This document shows positions 24,109-32,410 of a DNA stretch of 64,000 nucleotides, in pieces. Origin of the DNA: Streptomyces sp. DH12 (GTDB lineage Bacteria > Actinomycetota > Actinomycetes > Streptomycetales > Streptomycetaceae). Below the pieces are notes generated by a model. That model did not search any database and had not been told where the DNA came from. It worked only from the letters and a program-made list of their open reading frames with translations. Numbering within the stretch: position 1 is the stretch's first letter; each line of letters starts with the position of its first letter. The translations under genes were made by a program, and so were the position numbers. The stretch covers positions 62,001 to 126,000 of the forward strand of contig NZ_JAHWGT010000006.1 of the NCBI RefSeq assembly GCF_020873895.1. The letters are read 5' to 3'.

Positions 24109-24124
24109 GTGGTGCTCCTAGGTA

Positions 24125-24889
24125 TCAGCCGCCCAGTCGGGCGGCGATGGCGTCGTGCAGGGAGGTGGGGCGCTGCTGGGTGCCGGGCCCGCCGGCGAAG
24201 TCGCCCCCGCCCCGCCGCGGCGCCTGGCCCGTGCGGAGCTGCGGGTTGTTCTCGACGGCGGTCTTGATGGCCTCGTCGAGCTTGGTGGTGAAGTCCTTGT
24301 CTGCGGGGTCCAGCCCCTCGACGGACTTGATGAAGCTGCGGGAGTCGAGCAGGGCGCCCGCGTCCGCCTGGTGGTTCCCAGCGGCCCGGTACGCGGCCAG
24401 CTCGATCGCCTGCGTACGAACCGTGGTCTCCAGCTCGCCGATGCGGCTGGTCTTCTCGGTGATGGTGCGGGTCAGCTCGGCGGGGTCGGCGGGCTTGTCG
24501 TCCTGGACGATCCCGAGGGCCTTGCCGATGGTCTGGGCGAGTTCCTGCCGGGCCTGCGTGGCCGCGTTCTCCTTGGCGGTCGCCCGCGACTTCCCCGCCT
24601 CCTCACGGGCCTCACGGATGACCTTCGCGACGTCTGCGGGCAGGGACTCGACCTTGCCGTCCCACCGGAACCCGCTCCACCGGTCGCCAGCCGGGGTGGC
24701 GGACTTCGCGGCGGGGGCCGCTCCAGGCTTCGGCGTCTCAGCGGCGGGCTGCTGCCCGGTGCCGGCGGCGCCTTCGCCCTCGCCGCTGCCACCCGCGATG
24801 GCGTAGATCGGGCGGCCGTCCACCCGGTAGCCGATCACCGCGCCAGCGTGGCGCGTAGCGAGCGGGTGTCGGAAAGGGAGCGTGTGCAT
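24125..24889 (-). CDS. capsid scaffolding protein
   Basis: A 254-residue protein from ATG 24889 with an AGGAGGG ribosome binding site. The start (MHTLPFRHPLATRHAG...IGYRVDGRPIYAIAGG) is typical of Streptomyces phage scaffolds. A Pro/Ala linker and a long charged coiled coil (about 110-200, AREEAGKSRATAKENAATQA) follow, with a Gly-rich C-terminus. It would template procapsid assembly with the major capsid protein just downstream. Confidence 0.8.
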   Translation of the reverse strand: MHTLPFRHPLATRHAGAVIGYRVDGRPIYAIAGGSGEGEGAAGTGQQPAAETPKPGAAPAAKSATPAGDRWSGFRWDGKVESLPADVAKVIREAREEAGKSRATAKENAATQARQELAQTIGKALGIVQDDKPADPAELTRTITEKTSRIGELETTVRTQAIELAAYRAAGNHQADAGALLDSRSFIKSVEGLDPADKDFTTKLDEAIKTAVENNPQLRTGQAPRRGGGDFAGGPGTQQRPTSLHDAIAARLGG

Positions 24890-24979
24890 GTGCCCTCCTG
24901 GGGCGCATCGGGCCCGCGCCTGGCGGGCAGTTCGTGGAAGCCGGCCCCACGCGTCGAGAGGTCGGCCTAGGGTGCCGCC

Positions 24980-25237
24980 ATGTCGATTCGAATCCAGTTC
25001 AACAGCGAAGACCGCGGCGACAAGGGCCACTACGAGTACGAGGACGGAGAGGGGCGCGAGTACCGGTATGCCGTGCTGGACAGCGGCGCACTCGCGGTGT
25101 TCGAGAAGGAGGTCGGAGGTTCCATCGGGAAGGACGAGGCGCCGATCTCCGTCTACGGGCCGCATGCCTGGTTCAGCGTGAGCGGCGACCCGCGGACCAA
25201 GGCGGACGACCGTCCGGGCCGCATGACCGGCTTCTAG
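24980..25237 (+). CDS. 85-residue plus-strand protein inserted in the head module (moron candidate)
   Basis: MSIRIQFNSEDRGDKGHYEYE... is an acidic beta-type small protein of unknown family, on the strand opposite to the whole head operon and placed between the MuF-like and scaffold genes. A TAGGGT -10-like element (24968-24973) lies 6 bases before the ATG, so the transcript may be leaderless and expressed independently, as for lysogenic-conversion genes. Its TAG stop interlocks with the TAG of the converging MuF-like gene through a shared CTAG. Composition is slightly lower in GC than its neighbours. Confidence 0.72.
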   Translation: MSIRIQFNSEDRGDKGHYEYEDGEGREYRYAVLDSGALAVFEKEVGGSIGKDEAPISVYGPHAWFSVSGDPRTKADDRPGRMTGF

Positions 25238-26382
25238 CGAGCCGAGCCGATCTGCTCCCGCTGAGGCTTCCGGCGCAGCACCGGGTGCGCGGCGAGGTGC
25301 TTGCGCATCTCGCCCTGCCAGGCCCGTACCTTCGCGTTCGCGCGGGTGCGGGCCTGCTCGTCCATCGCGATGGCTGTCCGCCGCTTCCACGCCCGGATGT
25401 GCCGCTCGATCTCCCGCTGGCGCTGCGTGTCCTCGTACGACGTGCTCGGTGTCGCGTGGTGCGGCGGCCGGGTCGTCACACCCGGCAGGAAGGCGCTCAA
25501 GCTGTGCCGGCAGTTCGGGTGGAAGAGCCCAGCGGCGCGGGCCTCCGTGAGGCTGCCGGCGACGTGTACGGCGACCGTTTCAGGGGGGCGGAACGCGGCC
25601 CGCAGCCCGGTCGGCTGGATCGCGTGCTCCGCGCGAACCGTGTGCGGCCCCGACTGCGTGCCGAGGGTGAGCACCTCGCCCTCCCACTGGCGGCAGAGCG
25701 GGCACTCCAGCGGGGCGTCCGACACGATGACCAGCCCCACCCGAATCTCGGCGAGCGCGTCGATGTGCCCCTCGATCGCCGCCCGTGCAGTCACGGACCG
25801 AACGGCCATCTCGGCGTAGGACGCCAGCTCCCACGACCGGCCCGCCGAGTCGACGAACCCGGTGACCCCGCGCTGCGCGAACTGGTCGAGGGCCCGCTGG
25901 GACGCCTGGCGGCGCATCAAGGCGCCGAGCAGCACCGGTGAGGTCGCGCGGGCCACGATCGACCGGTACACGTCCAGCACCGCCCGCGTGATCCTCACGT
26001 ACAGGGGCCGGGTGTCCTCCGCGAACGAGGCAGCGAGCCGGTCGACGGCCGGGGCGTTCGGCAGGACACGTCGCGCCTGTAGCTCCCGGCCGATGTCCAG
26101 GCCGCCCACCTCGGCGACCGCCGCCTGCCGGCCGCGCCCGTACGCCTCGGCGAGTGCCGCGGCCACGGCCCCGTTCGCGTCGGTCTGGAGCGCGTCGGTG
26201 ATCTCTTCGACAGCCTGCCGGAGGTCGCCGATGGAGCGGAGCTTGATCTCAGCCCACAGCGGGGAGTCGATGCCCTGCTCCAACGCGGCCCGCAGCCGCT
26301 CGAGGATGGCCAGTTCGGCCTCCTCGTACAGCACCGTCACCGCTCGGGCGAGGTCTTCGGCCATGGCAGGGGAGACGGGCAT
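25234..26382 (-). CDS. MuF-like minor head protein
   Basis: A 382-residue minor capsid protein. Helical N-terminal half; the C-terminal region carries the zinc-type pattern ECPLCRQWEGEV ... AGLFHPNCRHSLSAFLPG found in phage Mu F / minor capsid protein 2 families. The basic tail (IRAWKRRTAIAMDEQARTRA) suggests DNA contact. It starts at ATG 26382, one base overlapping the portal stop. Located inside the head, such proteins assist packaging or are ejected with DNA. Confidence 0.82.
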   Translation of the reverse strand: MPVSPAMAEDLARAVTVLYEEAELAILERLRAALEQGIDSPLWAEIKLRSIGDLRQAVEEITDALQTDANGAVAAALAEAYGRGRQAAVAEVGGLDIGRELQARRVLPNAPAVDRLAASFAEDTRPLYVRITRAVLDVYRSIVARATSPVLLGALMRRQASQRALDQFAQRGVTGFVDSAGRSWELASYAEMAVRSVTARAAIEGHIDALAEIRVGLVIVSDAPLECPLCRQWEGEVLTLGTQSGPHTVRAEHAIQPTGLRAAFRPPETVAVHVAGSLTEARAAGLFHPNCRHSLSAFLPGVTTRPPHHATPSTSYEDTQRQREIERHIRAWKRRTAIAMDEQARTRANAKVRAWQGEMRKHLAAHPVLRRKPQREQIGSAR

Positions 26383-27908
26383 CAGTCCGCCTCCTCACCG
26401 CCCCGGCCGAACCCGGGCGCCCCCGGCCCCTCGGCTCCGGTCATCACCGGGTCGGCGACGAGCTGCCCGGTTTCCTTCAGGATCCGCTCGGTCTCCTCGC
26501 GGACGGCCGTGTCGTCCAGCTCGGGGCTGCGCATCCGCACCTTCATCTCGGTGCTGATGGCCTGCGCCTGCGCGTACAGGGCGACCGTTTCGGCGACCGC
26601 CTTGGGGTCCTCGCTGACCGAGTCGCCGAACTCGATCCGGGGCCGCTCCGGGACGACCTGCGATAGGCCGAGCGCCCGGTCGAGCTGGAGCACCGCGTAC
26701 ACATGGTCGGCCACGGCTGGCTTCTGGTAGCCCGCCTTCTGGTCACGCGTGATCATGCTCTTACGTTCGCGGGCGACCACCTCGGTCGCGGTGACCGCGG
26801 TCGAGTCGCCGAGCCCGAAGGACTGCGCCGAGTAGCCGGACGCCTGGACGGCTTGCCGGGTGAGCGCGTTCCACGTCTGCTCGTGCTCCTGGACGCGGAT
26901 GGCGAACTGGTTGAGGGTCAGGCCCTCGCCGGACGTCGGGGAGGCGTTGATGCCGTGCCACACCTCCCGCTCGTCGTCGAAGAAGGCTCCCTCACCAGGG
27001 CCGAGGTTGCTGATGAAGCCGGTTGGCGCGATGATGCGGGCCTTCGCCAGGCGGACGTCCCGCATCCACGACGTGTACGTCTCGTCGAGGCTCATGAACA
27101 GGTCGCGTACGCCGTCCGACTGCCAGTCCGAGCGGCCGAGCATGCTGCCGCGGAACTTCCGGTTGGGCCTGACGTTCGGCACGTACACGGCTGTCAGCGT
27201 GTCGATGCCGGTGGTGATCGTGTCTCCGGGGCCGTCGGGGTCGAGGGAGTCGGCGATCGGTTCCAGCTCGGCGGCCTCGCTCAGGGGGATGCGGTTGCCG
27301 AGGTTGCCCGAGGTGCCTTGGTACAGGCCGTGGAGGATTCGGCCCAGCTCGTGGCGCTCCAGGTGCCGCAGCACGATCGCGCCGTCGTTGTGCACCTCGC
27401 GCCAGATGGTGACGGCCGTCAGGATGCCGTACGACCACTCAGGCAAGACTCCATCCGCGTGCGCCACGGTGGTCAGCGGGCGCTTGGCCAGGTCCAGGTT
27501 CCACGTGGCGCGCAGCACCGACCCGCCGAGCGCCGAGGTAACCTCGGCGGCCTCCCGCAAGACGTTGTGCAGTCCGCTCTCCTCGGCGATCTGCTCCCAC
27601 CGACGCTGGGTGTCCGCGGTCTCGAACGTGATCGTGGGCGGCTCGGAGTACAGCAGGGCGGCTGACGTAGCGGCGATGTCCTCGGCGAGGGGCACATGGA
27701 GCCGGCCGTCCCGCATCCCGAGCGGGCGGGGCCGCTCCCAGAACCGCCACGCGCGACCGTTAGCGTCGCGCTGGACGTCGGGGGTGCCGTACGCGCGGGC
27801 GAGCTTCCTGCGGTCGCCGCTGTACCAGGCGTCCTCGATGCGCATGTCAGCGAGCTGCGCAGCGTACTGCGGGGGCGGCCAGGGGCTGTTGTTCTCAGGC
27901 AGCGGCAC
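26382..27908 (-). CDS. portal protein
   Basis: A 508-residue portal of actinosiphophage type: MPLPENNSPWPPPQYAAQLA..., ARAYGTPDVQRDANG, the crown/clip region with SAQSFGLGDSTAVTATEV and an acidic C-terminus. It forms the dodecameric DNA-entry ring. It starts at GTG 27908, overlapping the terminase stop by 14 bases, and is followed by the MuF-like gene, the usual order. Confidence 0.87.
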   Translation of the reverse strand: MPLPENNSPWPPPQYAAQLADMRIEDAWYSGDRRKLARAYGTPDVQRDANGRAWRFWERPRPLGMRDGRLHVPLAEDIAATSAALLYSEPPTITFETADTQRRWEQIAEESGLHNVLREAAEVTSALGGSVLRATWNLDLAKRPLTTVAHADGVLPEWSYGILTAVTIWREVHNDGAIVLRHLERHELGRILHGLYQGTSGNLGNRIPLSEAAELEPIADSLDPDGPGDTITTGIDTLTAVYVPNVRPNRKFRGSMLGRSDWQSDGVRDLFMSLDETYTSWMRDVRLAKARIIAPTGFISNLGPGEGAFFDDEREVWHGINASPTSGEGLTLNQFAIRVQEHEQTWNALTRQAVQASGYSAQSFGLGDSTAVTATEVVARERKSMITRDQKAGYQKPAVADHVYAVLQLDRALGLSQVVPERPRIEFGDSVSEDPKAVAETVALYAQAQAISTEMKVRMRSPELDDTAVREETERILKETGQLVADPVMTGAEGPGAPGFGRGGEEAD

Positions 27909-29190
27909 CGGTCGCCTCCTCGTAGTCGATGAGCCCGCGCCACTCGTGCGCGGTGGAGTGCAAGGCGTACCGCAGGGCGTCCGCCGAGTGGTCGTCCACC
28001 TTCAGCGGCTTGTCCTCGCCCCGCTCGGCCGCCTTCTCGTCCCAGGTGTAGGTGGGTAGCTCGCCGAGCAGGCCGGTGCAGGAGCGGTGGATGCGCAGAA
28101 GGCCGGAGCCGAGAGCCACGGACACGCTGCGGATGCCGTCGAGGACGTCGTTGATGGCCGGCGCGATGCCGGGGACGCGCTCGGTCCACAGCTGTGTCAT
28201 GAAGCTCGCGGCAGACGGGTCCACGAAGATCCACTCAGGCCGGACCCCCCGCGCTGCGCCGTGCTCGCCGGGACGGCGGACCGCGGCGAGCCACTCGCGG
28301 ACGCCTCGGGAGTACTCCGCGTCGGTGAGCTGCCGCAGCGCCGTCTTCGAGTCGTGCCGGTACTCGCTGACCGCGTAGAGGTGATCGTCCTCGCCCTGGC
28401 CGATCAGGAGGGCGGAGAACGGGTTGGTGGTGCCGTAGTCGATGCCCACGGCTGTCCAGCGGCGCATGTACGGCATGAGGTCCACCACGTGGCGGGTCTC
28501 ATCGAACATGTCGTACACGGCGCCCTGAGCGAGGCACCACTCGCCGAGGATGAACCGCCGGTACCACATGCCCGTGTACTGGGCCTTGAGGCGCTCCACC
28601 CACGCGGGGTCGAGGCTGGGGTTGTCGTCGAGGGTGAAGTGCCAGTTCGTCAGGCCCACCTCCGTACCGCGCAGCAGGAAGTCGCGGCGCAGCCAGTGGA
28701 AGGGACCGTCTGGGTTGGTCGTGGCGAGGAGGCGCGACTCGGCGCCGACCCGGAGCCGGGACAGCAGCATCATCCAGAAGCTGTGCGGGAGGAGCGTGGC
28801 CTCGTCGACGTAAGCGAGGGCGATCGTGGAGCCGCGGATACGGCCTTCCGCGCGGGCGTCGGACGCGCCGACGAGGTGCACGGTGCGGCCCAGGATCGTC
28901 GCGGTGGTGGAGCCGGTGGTGTGGCGGACGTGATCCGCCAGCGGCCCGAACAGGTGCTTCGACTGAAGCGGGTCGATCAGGTTGCGTTCGATTGTCTGGA
29001 GCGTGCGCCCGACCACCACGATCAGCCCGTGGTCGGGCGCCGCGACGAGCGCGATCAGGAACGCGATCAGGGACGCGATCGTCTTGCCGGACGACACCGC
29101 GCCCGACCACAGCGCGATCGGGGCGCTCTGCGATTCGACGATGCTCGCGATCTGCTTGCGGGACAGCGGGAGGGGCAGGTCACGGAGCAT
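27895..29190 (-). CDS. terminase large subunit
   Basis: A 431-residue packaging motor of the PBSX/Terminase_3 type. Walker A SGAVSSGKT (about 30-38), Walker B ALAYVDEA (about 145-152), coupling motif TTNPDGP, then the RNase-H-like nuclease with GIDYGTTNPFS, IFVDPSAASF and DDHSADALRY. ATG 29190 is preferred over the GTG three bases earlier because GAGGGG sits 6 bases upstream. Overlaps the small subunit gene by 11 bases. Confidence 0.92.
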   Translation of the reverse strand: MLRDLPLPLSRKQIASIVESQSAPIALWSGAVSSGKTIASLIAFLIALVAAPDHGLIVVVGRTLQTIERNLIDPLQSKHLFGPLADHVRHTTGSTTATILGRTVHLVGASDARAEGRIRGSTIALAYVDEATLLPHSFWMMLLSRLRVGAESRLLATTNPDGPFHWLRRDFLLRGTEVGLTNWHFTLDDNPSLDPAWVERLKAQYTGMWYRRFILGEWCLAQGAVYDMFDETRHVVDLMPYMRRWTAVGIDYGTTNPFSALLIGQGEDDHLYAVSEYRHDSKTALRQLTDAEYSRGVREWLAAVRRPGEHGAARGVRPEWIFVDPSAASFMTQLWTERVPGIAPAINDVLDGIRSVSVALGSGLLRIHRSCTGLLGELPTYTWDEKAAERGEDKPLKVDDHSADALRYALHSTAHEWRGLIDYEEATGAAA

Positions 29191-29719
29191 CACCGTCCCC
29201 CTCGACGTCGGTCTCCTGCTGGTCGCGGTAGACGGCCGCCAGCCCGGTAAGGAGCTGCCCGACCATGCCGCGCGCGGCGCCCTCGCCGTCGTCGCTCTGC
29301 GGCGGGACGAGCTTCAGCGACCGGTCGATGGCCATGCCCGCGGCGGCCATGAGGCTCTTCTTCGCGTCGGCCGGCGGCTCGGGCAGCTCGCGCTTCTCGA
29401 AGCTGTTGTTCGAGCCTCCGAAGTTGAAGACGATCGAGGGCCGCCAGAGCTGTTCGGTAAGGCGCTCGGCGTCGCTTTGGAGGGCTTCGGCGAGGATGGC
29501 CCGCCGCTCGGCGAGGTCGGCCATGCGGGCGCGGGTGGCTGCCTCGGTGGCGGTGCGGTCGAAGTCGAGGCCCATCTCCGCGGCGAGCACGCTGACGGTA
29601 CGGGGGGAGCGCTCCAAGCGGCGGGCGATCTCGTTGCGGCCGAGGCCCTGGCCGTGGAGTCGGCGGACGTCGGCGCGGTCCTGGTCGGTGACGGGCCGGT
29701 CGCCCTTCTTGAGACCCAT
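29180..29719 (-). CDS. terminase small subunit
   Basis: A 179-residue DNA-recognition subunit. An N-terminal helix-turn-helix (GQGLGRNEIARRLERSPRTV) is followed by a helical central region and an acidic C-terminus. ATG 29719 has a near-perfect AGGAGGTGAAC ribosome binding site. It lies immediately upstream of the large subunit. The packaging start site is likely in or near this gene or in the gap to 30529 (inference). Confidence 0.82.
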   Translation of the reverse strand: MGLKKGDRPVTDQDRADVRRLHGQGLGRNEIARRLERSPRTVSVLAAEMGLDFDRTATEAATRARMADLAERRAILAEALQSDAERLTEQLWRPSIVFNFGGSNNSFEKRELPEPPADAKKSLMAAAGMAIDRSLKLVPPQSDDGEGAARGMVGQLLTGLAAVYRDQQETDVEGDGDAP

Positions 29720-29795
29720 GTTCACCTCCTGGGGGTACCGCTCTGGGTGGGCGTGGGCGATACGCTCGGCCCTCACTACGGAGGGGAGAGCTGCG

Positions 29796-30344
29796 ATGGT
29801 GAATGTCACCGTGCGCCCGGACATCGACGCGGCCGCGGCCAAACTCGTCAGTGCGGTCGGGTCCCGGCGGGAGATCCAGCGCTTGCCGGAAGTGCTGTGG
29901 GAAGGCGAGACCGTGGAGATGCTCGCCACCGGCACGTACGGCAAGGGCCTCGGGCTGGTCGCGATGACCGACAAGCGCTTGATCTTCTTCAAGCACGGGA
30001 TGCTGTCTCAGCAGGTAGAGGATTTCCCGTATGGGCGGATCAGCTCCGTGCAGTGGTCGGGGGCGATGATTTCCGGAACGCTGACGGTGTTCGCTTCGGG
30101 CAACAAGGCTGAGATCAAGCAGATGCCGAAGGATCAAGGGAAGGCGCTGGCTGACGCTCTGCGAGCCCGGTTGGCGGGAGCGGGTACGACGGGCGTGGCC
30201 CAGCCGGTGCCGGCGGCGATTCCAACTCCCGGCGCGCCGGACGTGGCCTCGCGCCTGCGGACGCTGGATGAGCTGCGGGCCGCTGGGGCGATCACGGATG
30301 AGGAGTACCGGGACCGCCGGACGAAGATCCTGGACGGCATCTGA
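29796..30344 (+). CDS. PH-domain plus SHOCT-domain protein (moron candidate)
   Basis: A 182-residue protein. A bacterial PH-like domain (about 30-120: LWEGETVEMLATGTYGKGLG, VAMTDKRLIFFKHG, ISSVQWSG) is followed by a linker and a C-terminal SHOCT helix pair (RLRTLDELRAAGAITDEEY). ATG 29796 has a strong GGAGGGGAG site. It is transcribed opposite to the phage operons, between the terminase and early regions, with its own terminator. Function unknown; lysogen-expressed superinfection or stress role is only a guess. Confidence 0.8.
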   Translation: MVNVTVRPDIDAAAAKLVSAVGSRREIQRLPEVLWEGETVEMLATGTYGKGLGLVAMTDKRLIFFKHGMLSQQVEDFPYGRISSVQWSGAMISGTLTVFASGNKAEIKQMPKDQGKALADALRARLAGAGTTGVAQPVPAAIPTPGAPDVASRLRTLDELRAAGAITDEEYRDRRTKILDGI

Positions 30345-30358
30345 CAGCCGCTTACGGC

Positions 30359-30389
30359 GAAGCCCCGACCGGTGGATGGTCGGGGCTTC
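30359..30389 (+). terminator. terminator after the PH/SHOCT gene
   Basis: Perfect 12-bp stem GAAGCCCCGACC / GGTCGGGGCTTC with a 7-base loop, 14 bases after the stop codon. Confidence 0.75.
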
Positions 30390-30480
30390 GTGGTGTCTGT
30401 GTCCGGGCACGCCGGAGACGCCTCCGACTGTAGGACGGTCCGTCTCGTCTCGTCAAGCGTCGGCCCGGGGCGGCAGCAGA

Positions 30481-30519
30481 CCGGCCCCGCCGCGGCGGGG
30501 GGATGCGCGGCGGGGCCGG
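30481..30519 (-). terminator. terminator at the end of the early region
   Basis: A 14-bp stem CCGGCCCCGCCGCG / CGCGGCGGGGCCGG placed 10 bases beyond the stop of the last early minus-strand gene and facing the PH/SHOCT terminator. It separates early genes from the terminase operon. Confidence 0.65.
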
Positions 30520-30528
30520 GTGCCGTTG

Positions 30529-30804
30529 TCAGAGGCGGGTGAGGGTGGACGGGTGCTCCATGCTCAGGCCGCCAGCATTCCGGGTCACCACGCCCCAGCC
30601 GGCGGCGAGGAACGCGTCGCGGAACACGTTCTCGACGGCGTCGCGGTGGGGTGCGCCGCGGTCGGCTACCCGGACGATCAGGCCGCCGGTGGTGTACGAA
30701 ATGAGGATGTCTGCCGGTGGAACGTTGACGTCGAGTTGCTGGACGGCGGTGAGGGCGTCGGCGATGGGCTCGGCTGCGTCGCTGATGCGTTGGGCGCCCG
30801 TCAT
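30529..30804 (-). CDS. 91-residue phage protein
   Basis: MTGAQRISDAAEPIADALTA... is a compact alpha/beta protein (VPPADILISYTTGGLIVRVA, NVFRDAFLAAGWGVVTRN). The start ATG 30804 has GGAG 9 bases upstream. Unknown family; composition and spacing support a real gene. Confidence 0.62.
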   Translation of the reverse strand: MTGAQRISDAAEPIADALTAVQQLDVNVPPADILISYTTGGLIVRVADRGAPHRDAVENVFRDAFLAAGWGVVTRNAGGLSMEHPSTLTRL

Positions 30805-30845
30805 GGTGGTGGTCTCCTGGTCGTCGTGCGGGTGCTGACGGCGTG

Positions 30846-30877
30846 GGCCCCACCGCGACGGGGCGCGCGGTGGGGCC
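30846..30877 (-). other. GC-rich intergenic hairpin (early-region series)
   Basis: Perfect 12-bp stem GGCCCCACCGCG / CGCGGTGGGGCC with an 8-base loop, ending 42 bases before the next start (30804). No T-tract. One of a set of similarly placed hairpins. Confidence 0.55.
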
Positions 30878-30923
30878 GGGGTGCCGGGCGCTACCCGGCG
30901 TGAGGGTCCAGTGTGGCAGGCGG

Positions 30924-31076
30924 TCAGGGCTTCTTCGGCGTGCCGAGGACGGGCTTGTCTTTCGGGCGAAGCCATCCGCCGCGGCTGGGCTGGTAGTCGG
31001 TGGCGTGCTGCTCGCGGTCCTTCGCGGTCTGCTTGTCGCGGAGTTCGGACATGGGGATGGTCTTGCGGAATGCCAT
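30924..31076 (-). CDS. 50-residue basic small protein
   Basis: ATG 31076 encodes MAFRKTIPMSELRDKQTAKD... ending VLGTPKKP. It is very Lys/Arg-rich and would bind nucleic acid or be structural. The frame is closed by TGA at 30924. The GC3 pattern fits coding. No family recognised. Confidence 0.55.
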   Translation of the reverse strand: MAFRKTIPMSELRDKQTAKDREQHATDYQPSRGGWLRPKDKPVLGTPKKP

Positions 31077-31154
31077 GATGGCCGTCCTGTCTCTTCTGGG
31101 GATGGGGCGGGGCGGTCGGTTTGCTGGCGAGCGGGCGACCGCCCCGACGCATGG

Positions 31155-31910
31155 TCAGCGGCGGATGGTGTGGTGTCGGACGGTGTCGGCGGGGTCGTGG
31201 ACGATGCGGCCGGAGGCGCCGATGTGCTCTACACGGAACCCCTCTCGCCGCTCGTCCGCGGGGTGTGTAGGTGTAGGTGTAGGTGTAGGCGGGCGTGTAG
31301 GTGTGCTGTGACCTGCGACAACTACACCTACAGCCGGGTCCTGAGCGACGCCCGGGAGGGGGTCGGGGAGGTCCTTCAGGCGGACCCCCGAGGTGACCGC
31401 CCCGGGGCCGGTGCCCATGCGCACCTGGTCGATGGGGATGCCGGCGGCCTTGCAGGCGGCCCGGACGGCGGGGATGTCCCACTCCTGGCTGGTGTCCTCG
31501 GTGAGGTACTGGGCGAGCACGGCGAGGTGGCTGCCGGAGTAGGTACCGCAGGTGGCCCGGACGGCGGCCGGGATGTCCACCTCGGGCGGCCCGTCGAGGA
31601 GGGTCTGCTCGTCGATCGCTTCGGTCGCTTCAGCGGGGCCCCGGGAGCGCCCGGCGCGCCACGCGGCGAGGAGCCCGACGGGGACCAGGAGCAGCATCAG
31701 CGCGGGCACGGCCCGGACGGCGCGCCACAGCAGCCACAGCCCGGCGAGGAGCAGGCCGGCCCGGATGATGCAGCCGAGGGTGGCCTGCCAGCCGGTGAGG
31801 TCGTCGCGGCGGGCGGCGCGCACCCACGCGGTGGCCCGCTGGCCGAGGCGCTGGGCGAGCTGGGTGGTGCCGTGGGTGAGGCGGGCGGCGGCGGCCTGAC
31901 GGGGGTTCAC
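31155..31910 (-). CDS. membrane-anchored protein of the Spd-like block
   Basis: A 251-residue protein from GTG 31910, overlapping the upstream stop (GTGA). Two hydrophobic segments (LGCIIRAGLLLAGLWLLW and ALMLLLVPVGLLAAW) lie near residues 45-90. A cytoplasmic domain (EVDIPAAVRATCGTYSGSHL ... EWDIPAVRAACKAAGIP) follows, then a Thr-Pro repeat TPTPTPT. It is the last gene of a five-gene overlapping membrane-protein set like those of actinomycete integrative elements. Function unknown. Confidence 0.68.
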   Translation of the reverse strand: MNPRQAAAARLTHGTTQLAQRLGQRATAWVRAARRDDLTGWQATLGCIIRAGLLLAGLWLLWRAVRAVPALMLLLVPVGLLAAWRAGRSRGPAEATEAIDEQTLLDGPPEVDIPAAVRATCGTYSGSHLAVLAQYLTEDTSQEWDIPAVRAACKAAGIPIDQVRMGTGPGAVTSGVRLKDLPDPLPGVAQDPAVGVVVAGHSTPTRPPTPTPTPTHPADERREGFRVEHIGASGRIVHDPADTVRHHTIRR

Positions 31911-32410
31911 AGGGTGCCTCCACCGGCGAGGGCGTGGCCGTAGGCGCCGACCGCGTTGACGGTGTCGGGGAGCCAGCCCAGCGCGGCGGCGATCCCGGGC
32001 AGGGCTGCCATGACCGTCCCGCAGATGACCCCGCCGAGCACGCGGCGCTTGTCCTTCTTGTCGCTGGCCTTGTAGAGCAGGATCACGCCGCCCAGGACGA
32101 GGGCCACGACTACTCCCCCGGCGGGGGTGAGGGTGCCCATGCGGGCGGTGGCGAGCTGGGCGGCGGCGGTGCCGACGAGCTTGCCGACCACGGTGTCGCT
32201 GGCTCCGGCGGTGAGCCCGGCGATTCCGGCGGCGCCCCAGCCGAGCGCGCCGCCGACGCAGATGGTCGCCAGGGCGCCGAGGAGCCATCCGGAGCCGTAC
32301 GGCAGCAGCGCTTTGGGGTCGCGGGTGCCCTGCCACCACGGGCGGAAGTTCGCCCAGGCGATGATCACGGCGGCGGCGAGGCCGGCGAGGCTGAGGGTGG
32401 TGCCGTTCAT
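31907..32410 (-). CDS. polytopic membrane protein of the Spd-like block
   Basis: A 167-residue protein with about four to five hydrophobic helices (SLAGLAAAVIIAWANF, GALATICVGGALGWGAAG, GGVVVALVLGGVILLY, LGGVICGTVMAALPGIAA). ATG 32410 overlaps the upstream stop (ATGA). The loop KASDKKDKRR is basic. Similar proteins accompany spd genes in Streptomyces mobile elements (recollection). Role unknown. Confidence 0.68.
   Translation of the reverse strand: MNGTTLSLAGLAAAVIIAWANFRPWWQGTRDPKALLPYGSGWLLGALATICVGGALGWGAAGIAGLTAGASDTVVGKLVGTAAAQLATARMGTLTPAGGVVVALVLGGVILLYKASDKKDKRRVLGGVICGTVMAALPGIAAALGWLPDTVNAVGAYGHALAGGGTL

Noticed and set aside
31257-31310. GTGTAG microsatellite-like repeat
   Set aside because: It encodes a Thr-Pro linker (TPTPTPT) in the 31155-31910 membrane protein, a common coding repeat.
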